From the IMG/VR virus record IMGVR_UViG_3300006928_000001, positions 1-64,000 of that record: a DNA stretch of 64,000 nt; one strand, written 5' to 3'. The DNA is from a virus. Both the position numbers and the translations under genes were made by a program. Position 1 is the first letter of the stretch; each line of letters begins with the position of its first letter. The notes beneath the pieces are model-generated. The model saw only the letters and a list, made by a program, of their open reading frames with translations. It searched no databases and was not told the origin of the DNA. Positions 26,391 through 33,975 of the stretch are shown here, piece by piece.

Positions 26391-26959
26391 TTCGGTTCTC
26401 CTCTGTACTTGTTCGGATAGTAGTGTTGACCCATGACCTTGAGAGCAGACGTGATCTCTTCTTCGGTCACGAGTTTCAAGTCCTTGGCTTCTTCATCGGA
26501 CATAGGAGTCAAAAGCTGTTCGCGAGCGTTGGTATACTTATCAATACGTATTTTCGCTTCAGCCGCGATCTTAGTACTCACAGAGTCTTCATCTTCGTGA
26601 TAATCACCCATGAAAATGACGTGCTTAATACCAGCCGAAGCAATCAGCTTCAGACAGGTAGGGCATGGATGCGTCGTCACAAAGATTGTGCAGCCATCTG
26701 TACTCTGTCCACCTAGTGCAGCCTGAGCAATAGCGTTTGACTCAGCGTGTACAGTACGGACGCAGTGTCCGTCGTGCATCAGATGGCCAACGTCGTCACA
26801 GTGCGGTGCTCCAGGTAGAGAGCCGTTGTATCCAGTGGCCACGATGTGACGACGCGAATTGATGATCACACACCCAACTTGACGACGGTTACACGTGGCT
26901 CTAGTCGCTACCATTTGAGCGATAGTCATAAAGTAGTCATGCCATGCTGGTCTACTCAT
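26387..26959 (-). CDS. Deoxycytidylate (dCMP) deaminase
   Basis: A 190-residue zinc deaminase converting dCMP to dUMP, the ThyX substrate. It shows the zinc and catalytic motifs HAESNAI (His71, Glu73) and PCPTC (Cys99, Cys102), plus the N-terminal substrate loop GYNGSLPGAPHC typical of phage dCMP deaminases. Cys23 and Cys54 may form the second structural zinc site seen in T4 Cd. It overlaps neighbours on both sides by four bases, forming an operon with the kinase. Confidence 0.92.
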   Translation of the reverse strand: MSRPAWHDYFMTIAQMVATRATCNRRQVGCVIINSRRHIVATGYNGSLPGAPHCDDVGHLMHDGHCVRTVHAESNAIAQAALGGQSTDGCTIFVTTHPCPTCLKLIASAGIKHVIFMGDYHEDEDSVSTKIAAEAKIRIDKYTNAREQLLTPMSDEEAKDLKLVTEEEITSALKVMGQHYYPNKYRGEPK

Positions 26960-27414
26960 CGTTCACCACCACTAGTACTAGCGACGTATGAAGCGATTGC
27001 TCGCTCTCTGTCCGTCATCTTTTTGCCTTGTGAAACTCGTCGCATGATCGGTGGCCAGAACACGTCAACAAACCATTCAGGAGGACTGCCGGTAAGTAGT
27101 ACCTGGTCAACATGGCTAACGATATCCCAGTCAGTAACGTTTCCAGTTACCTTTGCAGGCCTTTCCTCTACCGATACGAAGAGAGGTTTGTCATCATCCA
27201 ATCTAGCATTACTTACGATAGCTGCTACTTCTTCATCGGTAACACCAACCTTCTTTGAAAGCCCCATCATAACACGAGATAGCACTAGCAGAGTATTCTT
27301 AGCGTCGGCCACGCGTTTAACATGAGACTTTTCTACGATACCAGGGTAATGCTTGTGCATGACTTCACCTAACCCAATTAGCAACTTACGTAGATCAGGG
27401 GTTGACTCAGACAT
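26956..27414 (-). CDS. Hypothetical helical protein
   Basis: A 152-residue protein with no recognised domain. It is predominantly helical, with charged residues throughout (LRKLLIGLGEVMHKHY, KSHVKRVADAKNTLLVLSR). It overlaps the dCMP deaminase start and the nuclease stop region, so it is co-translated with nucleotide-metabolism genes. No membrane segment. Function unknown. Confidence 0.65.
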   Translation of the reverse strand: MSESTPDLRKLLIGLGEVMHKHYPGIVEKSHVKRVADAKNTLLVLSRVMMGLSKKVGVTDEEVAAIVSNARLDDDKPLFVSVEERPAKVTGNVTDWDIVSHVDQVLLTGSPPEWFVDVFWPPIMRRVSQGKKMTDRERAIASYVASTSGGER

Positions 27415-27811
27415 AGCAGCCCATTAGTCGCAAGAAGTTGTCCTCACCTTCACAGACACAAACGTATTCTTCAGACGCTTCGTTAAACGGGTCCGCTGGA
27501 ATCCAAACCTTGAGACGACCGCCACCAACTGTGTCAGTTACCACATACGCGCTACTACCGGCTCTTTTTCGGATAGCTTTGATGTGATGATCTTGAGCAC
27601 CGGATAGCTTCAGCGACTTGTACGTGCGCTCTGACATGGTGCCCTTGGTCGAATCGACCTTGAACTCCATCATGATCACACGGTTAGTAACTATCATGGC
27701 GTCCGGTATACCTCGTGTAAAGCTATCGGATAACTTTACGAAATGTGCGCCATTACGCTTTAGTAGGTCCTTGATCCGGTTAGTGACAATCGTCTCAGGG
27801 TTCTTAGACAT
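27407..27811 (-). CDS. VRR-NUC/Holliday-resolvase-like PD-(D/E)xK nuclease
   Basis: A 134-residue protein with the compact nuclease core of VRR-NUC family enzymes: an N-terminal ETIVTNRIKDLLKRNGA helix, FVKLSDSFTRGIPDAMIV (catalytic Asp in GIPD), VIMMEFKVD (Glu-x-Lys) and a QDHHIKAIRKRAG helix corresponding to the conserved Q. It probably cuts branched or ssDNA junctions during replication and recombination. I prefer ATG 27811, which overlaps the end of the PC4-like gene. The frame continues upstream to 27898 within that gene. Confidence 0.8.
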   Translation of the reverse strand: MSKNPETIVTNRIKDLLKRNGAHFVKLSDSFTRGIPDAMIVTNRVIMMEFKVDSTKGTMSERTYKSLKLSGAQDHHIKAIRKRAGSSAYVVTDTVGGGRLKVWIPADPFNEASEEYVCVCEGEDNFLRLMGCYV

Positions 27812-28157
27812 CGACTGCGTTAACCTTGCGATCACGAAGACTATCAATCGCTTCCTGGTACTTATCCAAATCTTCGTCGGTGAAGTCTTCCGGTTCAAGA
27901 CCAGTTAGCAAAATCTCGATGAGCTTGCTAATGTTATCACGAACAATCATGATACCCTTGCGCCCGTGTACTGGTGGCTCAGTGACACCGTCTCGATACC
28001 AAAACTCACGGATATCAACGTACCGACCAGGCTTAGCATTCTTCCTGGCCGAGAAGATCTTGGTAAGAACACGCTGCTCAGTTCTAGCTGACTTAGGAAT
28101 GACTCCAATCACTTGCTCATCATCAGACAAAACAGAATCGTTACGAGCTCCAGGCAT
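27804..28157 (-). CDS. PC4-like ssDNA-binding protein
   Basis: A 117-residue protein with a PC4/p15 domain: GRYVDIREFWYRDG (44-57), GRKGIMI (65-71) and the following helix NISKLIEILLTGL. These match the conserved VDIREYW and PGRKGIS elements of the transcription coactivator PC4 family, which binds ssDNA and is also found in some phages and bacteria. The N-terminal 40 residues are a variable extension and the C-terminus is an acidic helix. It is encoded between DNA polymerase and the VRR-NUC-like nuclease, which suggests roles in replication, repair or phage transcription. Confidence 0.8.
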   Translation of the reverse strand: MPGARNDSVLSDDEQVIGVIPKSARTEQRVLTKIFSARKNAKPGRYVDIREFWYRDGVTEPPVHGRKGIMIVRDNISKLIEILLTGLEPEDFTDEDLDKYQEAIDSLRDRKVNAVDV

Positions 28158-28181
28158 TTTTCCCCTCTCTTCATTGGTTAG

Positions 28182-30608
28182 TTAAGCGGCGATATCGACG
28201 GCCTTAACGTCGCTAACGCCATCCCAAGACTTGGGCCCGCGCTCAGACGAACTGGCAAGCGGAACCTTAAGTCCAAAGAACGCAGTCATACACGACCGAA
28301 TACACCAATCAGTATGTGGTGTGTCAAGCTCTTCCTTAATCTCGTTCATCAATTCATCATGGATACAAGTGAGCACCCGTGCGTCAGTAGGGATGCGGCG
28401 ACGAATGATTGGATGAATCTCAGTGGCGTTGAATGCCTTACTCGCAAACATTTGACACGTGCGAACAAATCCAACCTTAAAGGCAGAAGCAGCCCAGCCC
28501 TGGATGAGACGGTTGAGACCAACGTACGCCTTACTGATAGGCAGATAGTACCTTCTACCGAATGGGTCAAAGACAAATCCACGCTGTCGAAGTGCCTTTT
28601 TGATGTTATCCTGAACCTGCTTGATTTCAGGTAGGCGACCGTGGTATTCACGCATGTACTGGTAACTTTGTGCCTTGGTCCAACCCTGGCCTCTAGCCAG
28701 CTTCTTTTGACCCATGCCGTATAGAATACCGAAGTTAATACCCTTGGCAGACTTGCGGTCCATACCAATTTCGTCAGCGACTCCTTGGTGAGCATCAAAC
28801 GGATTTTCTTCCATGGATAGATGACGTCGCCAATCAACATCGTACTTCGACTTGTCTGGCAATTCACCTGTTTCCATGTAGTCTCTAATGTACTTCAATT
28901 CGTCTGAGACTTGGTCATCCTGCATCGGAGTTCCGTACCCGTCACAGAACAGAGTTGCTCCTGTGTAGTGGGCAAATCCACGTAGCTCAACCTGACTGAG
29001 GTCCAGTAGCCTCATCATATGACCGGGCCTAGAGATGAACAGTGAGCGTACTGAAAAGTCTACAACTGGAGACCCGGGTTCAAGCTTCAATACCTTGGCT
29101 TCATCACCCTCTTTACACTTCGACATTACCATAACGTTCTTAGTGTACTCGTATTCACGAGGTGACAAGAACGCTTCGAGGATTCTAAATAGCAGATCAG
29201 CATTGACCAGCATCTTAAACCGCTTCGGTACCTGCTGCGCATTATAGTCAGCAGAACTCATACGTCCAGAAACAGTCCCAACTGTTCTTAGCCGATGAAA
29301 CATCAAATCTACCCAGTCGTCAACTACTGGGTAGTTAAACCATGGGTCAGGGCAGGCTTTAGCACCGAATGTCTCGGCGCGCTCATTAAACCACGCCAAA
29401 GCAGTGTTGCACTTTCGATAGACCTGAAGCATGAACATGAGGTCTTCATGTTCTGGATGTTGTTCGCCATAATGTTGAAGAGCATCAACATCAAGTGACA
29501 TGTAATCGATGATCGACTTATCACCGTATCCAGCCATAATCTTGACTTGGTCACGCTCTCTCATTTTCTTGAATGCATCAGTGGTATGCATCATGGACGG
29601 TTTAAAACCGAAGTCTTTGTTACGGAAGAGAATACCACGAAGCTGCTGGTTACTGCCAGGGTTCAACGTCGGCATCTTAAGGTAAGACCTTACCCAACGT
29701 GTAGCGACAGCTTGGAGAGTCGTAGCTGCTACCGTCTGACGTTCTGCCAAGTTGCGGTCATACCTAGTACCACGCATACCGGCAATGGTAGCTTGGATAG
29801 CTGACTCGATTTCTAGTTCGTATAGGTCAAGGCGGTATCGACGGTCAGGACCCCTGTACCACCACCATCGTGTGGGCGCTTGATAAATCCACTTGTACCA
29901 CTTGAGGAAAATCAATAGCGTGTCTGCAGCATCGTCCTGCGCGTAAAGACCAGCCAATGGAACTGGCGCGCGCCAAATGTCTGCGCCTGGCTTGAACTTA
30001 TGGTCTTTCAGCCAACGATCCATATCATTCTTGGTATCCAAATCACGACCAAGAACATCTTTCTGGAGGGGCTTAAGACCAATGAGCTCATTCCAACCAA
30101 CGCCCTTGTTTAGAACACGAGCCGCGATTTGAATGTCGTGCAGCTGACCTTCCAATGGCCAAACTATATTCTCGGCTAGCATGAAACCAAGCTCCATGCT
30201 AAGATTGTGTACTACAACCAATTTGTCTTTTGGTCTTTCTTTCATCCACTCGGAGAAGGATTGAATGACCTCCTTAGACGACGGCTGTATACCTCCAGCA
30301 AAGCGTTGATCATGCCGAATGCCAATGTATGCAGATTTCACTTTGCCGAGATCTTCATCTAGCCAAGCGATAGCGATCCCAGCTATTTTTGCGCCAAACT
30401 CGGGCCTAAGGGCTGAGGGGTATGCCTTGTTGACCTTCTTACCGATCTTCTTTGGTGCTAAGTCGATAGTACGACCATTTGGTTTGGTCTCAAAGTCGAA
30501 CCCAACGAACCGCGCCTTCATGGCTTCGGCAAGAATCAGGTCCCAATGCTCTATCGTCCAACATGTGGTGTAAAGGTCGATAGTGCGGTCAATAGACGGT
30601 TGAATCAT
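28182..30608 (-). CDS. polA: DNA polymerase I (family A) with 3'-5' exonuclease domain
   Basis: An 808-residue replicative polymerase. The DEDD exonuclease starts with FVGFDFETKP (Asp38, Glu40). Later exonuclease motifs are VVHNLSMELGF and YAQDDAADTLL. The polymerase domain has motif A LLDLSQVELRG, motif B RKSAKGINFGILYGMG (finger helix with Lys, Phe and Tyr) and motif C IHDEL (His750, Asp751, Glu752). There is no 5' nuclease domain, which is supplied by the gene at 3573. It overlaps the TS-family gene (ATGA). Family A polymerase points to a bacterial rather than archaeal host. Confidence 0.95.
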   Translation of the reverse strand: MIQPSIDRTIDLYTTCWTIEHWDLILAEAMKARFVGFDFETKPNGRTIDLAPKKIGKKVNKAYPSALRPEFGAKIAGIAIAWLDEDLGKVKSAYIGIRHDQRFAGGIQPSSKEVIQSFSEWMKERPKDKLVVVHNLSMELGFMLAENIVWPLEGQLHDIQIAARVLNKGVGWNELIGLKPLQKDVLGRDLDTKNDMDRWLKDHKFKPGADIWRAPVPLAGLYAQDDAADTLLIFLKWYKWIYQAPTRWWWYRGPDRRYRLDLYELEIESAIQATIAGMRGTRYDRNLAERQTVAATTLQAVATRWVRSYLKMPTLNPGSNQQLRGILFRNKDFGFKPSMMHTTDAFKKMRERDQVKIMAGYGDKSIIDYMSLDVDALQHYGEQHPEHEDLMFMLQVYRKCNTALAWFNERAETFGAKACPDPWFNYPVVDDWVDLMFHRLRTVGTVSGRMSSADYNAQQVPKRFKMLVNADLLFRILEAFLSPREYEYTKNVMVMSKCKEGDEAKVLKLEPGSPVVDFSVRSLFISRPGHMMRLLDLSQVELRGFAHYTGATLFCDGYGTPMQDDQVSDELKYIRDYMETGELPDKSKYDVDWRRHLSMEENPFDAHQGVADEIGMDRKSAKGINFGILYGMGQKKLARGQGWTKAQSYQYMREYHGRLPEIKQVQDNIKKALRQRGFVFDPFGRRYYLPISKAYVGLNRLIQGWAASAFKVGFVRTCQMFASKAFNATEIHPIIRRRIPTDARVLTCIHDELMNEIKEELDTPHTDWCIRSCMTAFFGLKVPLASSSERGPKSWDGVSDVKAVDIAA

Positions 30609-31567
30609 CGAAGATTAGCCTTCATCAGTCTGTCGTATTCTGGCCACAAATGTCTATCTCGGTTGATAGCGCCAATGAAAGGCTTTAGCCCATCATTTCC
30701 GTACGGGCAGTCACCAGTAAGAATCATCTGCCATACGTTCTTAAGCCTTCTCGTAGTATCAGCATGAAAGATGCTTTTAAAGCTCGGCAGTTCAGGTACT
30801 AGAACCTCAGGAATGTTAATCCTGCGACTGTAAATCGCATCAGCGTCGTCGAAGTTAGTACCATACAGATGGAGATTACTCAACACATGATTATACACGC
30901 CAGGCTCTAGTTCAAGCATAGACGCAACAACCCGTTGTACCGTTGTAAACGACAGTACGTCATACGGCATGCCGAGCCAAACATCGTGACTTCGCATGAA
31001 CACAGTCAGATTCAACTTGCCGTTACGAATAGTAAAGTGCCAAGCAACCGTACACGGAATGTCCTTGGATCGCCAGGAGTTTCCGTCCCATTCTGGCTGT
31101 TGAGGATCGTTGCTGGAAACAACACCAGCTGACTTCAGTGTTGGATAATCATCCTGACCTTCGTGCGGATGAGGATACCCGTTAAACGGACCAACTTGAG
31201 GTCTCCAAGTAGTTACTATAGCTTGACGGCTATCAGGATCGCGTTGAAGGGTCGCGACAACGTGATTGATCTGGCCCATAAGACGTGGCCCATAAGCTCC
31301 CCACAGAACTTTACCGTCATCACTAAACTGTGCCATGACCTTGTTGTAGTCACTGATGACTTTGACGTCATCGGACCCAGCAAGAATCCAAGCAGCTTCA
31401 GCAAAGCCAAAACGATAGTTCACCCGTCGGATTGGATCTAGGATGAAAGGCTTATGAACGTCAGTTAGCTGAAGAGTGACAGGCCACGGAACCTCATACA
31501 CTAGGTTACCACGTGGCGCTGACTCAACTCCATGCAACAAACATAATGAAAGGGCGTACCTCCACAT
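30605..31567 (-). CDS. Thymidylate synthase-family enzyme, probable dCMP hydroxymethylase
   Basis: A TS-family pyrimidine C5-methyltransferase or hydroxymethylase, 320 residues from ATG 31567. Family motifs include WILAGSDD, YNKVMAQFSDDGK, GAYGPRL, the nucleophile in DIPCTVAWH (Cys172), FMRSHDVWLGMPYDV and HLYG. Asp203 in MPYDV stands where true TS enzymes have Asn (LPFN, E. coli Asn177). That change marks T4-type dCMP hydroxymethylase and related dCMP-modifying enzymes. A separate ThyX-like protein covers dTMP. The frame is open to 31981, but that extension overlaps another gene in a different frame, has no well-placed SD and is not TS-like. Product could be 5-hydroxymethyl- or 5-methyl-dCMP. 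Confidence 0.82.
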   Translation of the reverse strand: MWRYALSLCLLHGVESAPRGNLVYEVPWPVTLQLTDVHKPFILDPIRRVNYRFGFAEAAWILAGSDDVKVISDYNKVMAQFSDDGKVLWGAYGPRLMGQINHVVATLQRDPDSRQAIVTTWRPQVGPFNGYPHPHEGQDDYPTLKSAGVVSSNDPQQPEWDGNSWRSKDIPCTVAWHFTIRNGKLNLTVFMRSHDVWLGMPYDVLSFTTVQRVVASMLELEPGVYNHVLSNLHLYGTNFDDADAIYSRRINIPEVLVPELPSFKSIFHADTTRRLKNVWQMILTGDCPYGNDGLKPFIGAINRDRHLWPEYDRLMKANLR

Positions 31568-31608
31568 GGAGTCGCCTGTTTTGAAAGTAGGGACCCCGAA
31601 TGAAGGGT

Positions 31609-31962
31609 TTACTGTTTCTGAGACTCGCTGGAAGCTGCCTTTGAGGAGGTCTTCGACCGAGACTTTGAAAGCTGCTTCGAGGCTACGGTCTTGGATTCGA
31701 CCTTGGGTTCGGCCGAGGGTGCGATGGGCGGTGGCGCATGTTGGTGCCGACCGTACACTCTCCGGAAAATTCTCAAACTCTTCGAGAGTCCCGGATCGGC
31801 CTGAATCAAGGAGAGCCCTTCTCGGTGAAACTTGATGGTCTTCGTCTTTGGCGTCAACTTCAGTGTATCGTCCGTCAGGCGGTTCCACGCCTCCAGAAGG
31901 TTGTGAAATGTCTTCTGATTGCGCTCCGGCATCCGGAAGATGATGTCCGCCTGGAATTCCAT
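31609..31962 (-). CDS. Small protein with Lys/Ser-rich tail
   Basis: A 117-residue protein. The ATG at 31962 has a near-perfect AAAGGAG seven bases upstream, which is why I accept this frame over the longer overlapping one. The first 75 residues are probably folded. The last 40 are disordered and basic (PPPIAPSAEPK, then KSRSKTSSKAASSESQK), suggesting nucleic-acid or protein tethering. It ends 41 bases before the TS-family ATG. No family recognised. Confidence 0.7.
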   Translation of the reverse strand: MEFQADIIFRMPERNQKTFHNLLEAWNRLTDDTLKLTPKTKTIKFHREGLSLIQADPGLSKSLRIFRRVYGRHQHAPPPIAPSAEPKVESKTVASKQLSKSRSKTSSKAASSESQKQ

Positions 31963-32016
31963 GACTATCTCCTTTGGACACAGTCTACCCCTTATCAGTC
32001 TAGTGAACCATGAGGT

Positions 32017-32577
32017 TCAGTTCGTCTGGTCTCGAAATGAAGAGAGGATTGTCTTAGCCATCCAAGATGGATATCCCCTCATGTCTTGAGTGTACCAGTA
32101 TGGTGAGATAGCCCCTAACCGACTTAGGTCACCACAGCAACGCATGAAACCACTTGCGATGGGACCTGCATGGGACATACCTGCTCCAGACTTCTTGTCT
32201 GGAATACCACCATCACGTTCAACTTGACGCTTGAGAATACTCAATAGCGGCAACCAACAGTGCACCAACTTTCCACCGTTGGCGACAATACGTTCATCGA
32301 TTTCACGCGCTTCGTTCATGGAGAGGTTAGACCCTCCTCGGAGAAGATTGGCGTATACGATCTCGCCAACGTGAAACCGATCGACTACTACTAGCGTACC
32401 AGTTTCTGAAATCTCGATGAGATCGTCAAGCATGATGTCGTAGTGCAGATATGGCGGAATATCAGTTGGTGGTGGGCCGTTGTTGATTCGTACAACTGGA
32501 CCGTCAAATTCTGCTTCAATAGCGTCAGCAAGGGTGGACTTACCGACGCCATCAGCTCCTTCCAGGAAGATCATCAC
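32017..32577 (-). CDS. Thymidylate kinase-like P-loop kinase
   Basis: A 186-residue protein with the dTMP-kinase opening FLEGADGVGKSTLADAIE (P-loop about residues 5-13), a DRF motif (VVVDRFHVGEIVYA) like the DRY/DR(F/Y) of tmk, and a lid-like segment KRQVERDGGIPDKKSG. It is shorter than cellular Tmk (about 210). It probably phosphorylates dTMP or a modified dNMP. A hairpin overlaps its stop (TGAACC/GGTTCA, 32002-32017). Confidence 0.78.
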   Translation of the reverse strand: MMIFLEGADGVGKSTLADAIEAEFDGPVVRINNGPPPTDIPPYLHYDIMLDDLIEISETGTLVVVDRFHVGEIVYANLLRGGSNLSMNEAREIDERIVANGGKLVHCWLPLLSILKRQVERDGGIPDKKSGAGMSHAGPIASGFMRCCGDLSRLGAISPYWYTQDMRGYPSWMAKTILSSFRDQTN

Positions 32578-32582
32578 TAGCT

Positions 32583-32750
32583 TTAGCTCTCAAAAGAGAG
32601 AGCAGAGACCATGCCGAGCACTGAAATTCCGGTAATAGTAACTACCGTGCTAGTATCACCGCCAAGTGATACTGCGTAAAACGCCCCACCAGAGATAACA
32701 ACGATACCAAGTACCCCAAGGGCCATCAAAATGGTACTTTTATTCATCAT
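32583..32750 (-). CDS. Small two-helix membrane protein
   Basis: A 55-residue protein with two hydrophobic stretches (LMALGVLGIVVISGGAFYAV and TVVTITGISVLGMVSAL) separated by a short GGDTS turn. GGAG lies seven bases before the first of two adjacent ATGs (32750; 32747 also possible). The size and topology fit a small holin-like or superinfection-type membrane protein, but there is no endolysin nearby to support a lysis role. Confidence 0.65.
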   Translation of the reverse strand: MMNKSTILMALGVLGIVVISGGAFYAVSLGGDTSTVVTITGISVLGMVSALSFES

Positions 32751-32753
32751 CTT

Positions 32754-32972
32754 TTACTCCTGCGCTTGTTCAACAGCAGTCTCAAGATAAGCCTTGGCTG
32801 CGATGAACTCTTCACTACTGGTATGGGCGTCTAGGTACGTTGCGAGATTATCGTACAATTCTGGCTGTTCGTCACTATTAGTAATATGGTACTGCGTAAT
32901 CATAGCCATCAACTTCGGTTTATTTTCCGTGTCAGCGAAGTGATCTACAATCGACTGCATCAACGGAGTCAT
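32754..32972 (-). CDS. Small hypothetical acidic helical protein
   Basis: A 72-residue, acidic, all-helical protein (MQSIVDHFADTE, EFIAAKAYLETAVEQAQE). It overlaps the stop of the methyltransferase gene by four bases (ATGA) and lies directly before the two-helix membrane protein. No recognised domain. Confidence 0.65.
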   Translation of the reverse strand: MTPLMQSIVDHFADTENKPKLMAMITQYHITNSDEQPELYDNLATYLDAHTSSEEFIAAKAYLETAVEQAQE

Positions 32973-33907
32973 CCTGCAATCTCCTTGGCGTCAGCTGGAA
33001 CACGAACCTTCCAGGCAATGTTGCGAGCCGCCTCGGGATGCATGGCACTGAACACACACGACAAAGTGTGTGGACTATGGTAGTTAGCCAGACGATTCCA
33101 GATTTCAATCTCCTTATCATCCATAGCACGAAAAAGATTACGAAGATTACTGAATGTCCCGTACTCTTCCATCACCTCACATCCGCGCTTTTCAAAAGCA
33201 CGACGTAGTTCAGACCGCTGCCATTCATAGATGTGGTTCTTGGCGATGAATCCGCCATTGACTGGCGTAGACAACAGAATCATCCCATCTGCACCATCCT
33301 CGCGCTCAGGCTTGCGGCGCGCATAACGAACCATTCCATCTAGGAATCGCTCGCCGTCAGGCTTGTCCATGTGCTCAAGTACTTCAAAGGAAATGACGAC
33401 GTCAAACGTCCAATCAGGAACTTTCTCCGGCTCGTCAACAGCATTCGTCTTACTGAGAATCTTGGTCTCAATGCCGGAAACGCGTGGACGGTACTTGATT
33501 TGATTCAGGTCTACGGCGCAATACTGCGAAGGCTTGTAGTGCTTAACGGCGCTATGGTCGCAGGTAAGCGTACGGAACAGAGGAATTTCTTTGCCACATC
33601 CCATTTCCATGATTCGAACGCCGGCTCCAAAGTGTTCCTTAACGACCTTCATCGGAAAACCATACCTGATTGCGTGAGCTAGGTAGTCACGTCCAATACG
33701 GTATGCCTTCTCAGGGGAAAGATGAGACTTATCGAACCGATTATCATCGGATCGTTCAGTTGGTGCAGCCCGGCTATGCGTCTTCTGTTCAAAGTACGGC
33801 TCAGCTTCCTTTACCGGCAGCCAATTATGCTCACCATCATCACCAGGCTCTGCCTCTCGGCGAAACTGACCGGTTCGAAGACAAACAAATCCTACGACGT
33901 CACTCAT
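32969..33907 (-). CDS. Class I SAM-dependent methyltransferase
   Basis: A 312-residue protein with a Rossmann methyltransferase core: motif I RIMEMGCGKE, an acidic motif II region (YCAVDLNQ), motif IV FDVVISFEVLEHM and a following LLSTPVNGG strand, the pattern of the Methyltransf_11/23 group. These usually modify small molecules, lipids, glycans or proteins rather than DNA, and no NPPY motif is present. The N-terminal 60 residues contain a charged segment without known fold. It lies between the portal gene and nucleotide-metabolism genes. Substrate unknown. Confidence 0.8.
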   Translation of the reverse strand: MSDVVGFVCLRTGQFRREAEPGDDGEHNWLPVKEAEPYFEQKTHSRAAPTERSDDNRFDKSHLSPEKAYRIGRDYLAHAIRYGFPMKVVKEHFGAGVRIMEMGCGKEIPLFRTLTCDHSAVKHYKPSQYCAVDLNQIKYRPRVSGIETKILSKTNAVDEPEKVPDWTFDVVISFEVLEHMDKPDGERFLDGMVRYARRKPEREDGADGMILLSTPVNGGFIAKNHIYEWQRSELRRAFEKRGCEVMEEYGTFSNLRNLFRAMDDKEIEIWNRLANYHSPHTLSCVFSAMHPEAARNIAWKVRVPADAKEIAG

Positions 33908-33936
33908 AACGCTTTCCCCTCTCTGTGATTGTTACT

Positions 33937-33974
33937 GTGGTAAAGTACCACTAAGGTGAAGTGCTCACCACTTC
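33937..33974 (-). terminator. Two hairpins after the portal gene
   Basis: Immediately after the portal stop codon the minus strand can form GAAGTG-GTGAG-CACTTC (33958-33974) and then GTGGTA-CTT-TACCAC (33937-33951). Neither is followed by a long U run, so termination may be partial. The 68-base gap to the methyltransferase gene otherwise holds only its SD (GAGGGG). Confidence 0.45.
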
Positions 33975-33975
33975 G

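Noticed and set aside
30605-31981. Longer TS-family start at 31981
   Set aside because: The GTG there has its putative SD shared with the overlapping 31962 gene, and the N-terminal 138 residues are not TS-like. ATG 31567 gives the expected family start (RYALSLCLLHG).
32583-32750. Holin of a lysis cassette
   Set aside because: Topology fits, but no endolysin, spanin or other lysis gene is adjacent. Left as small membrane protein.
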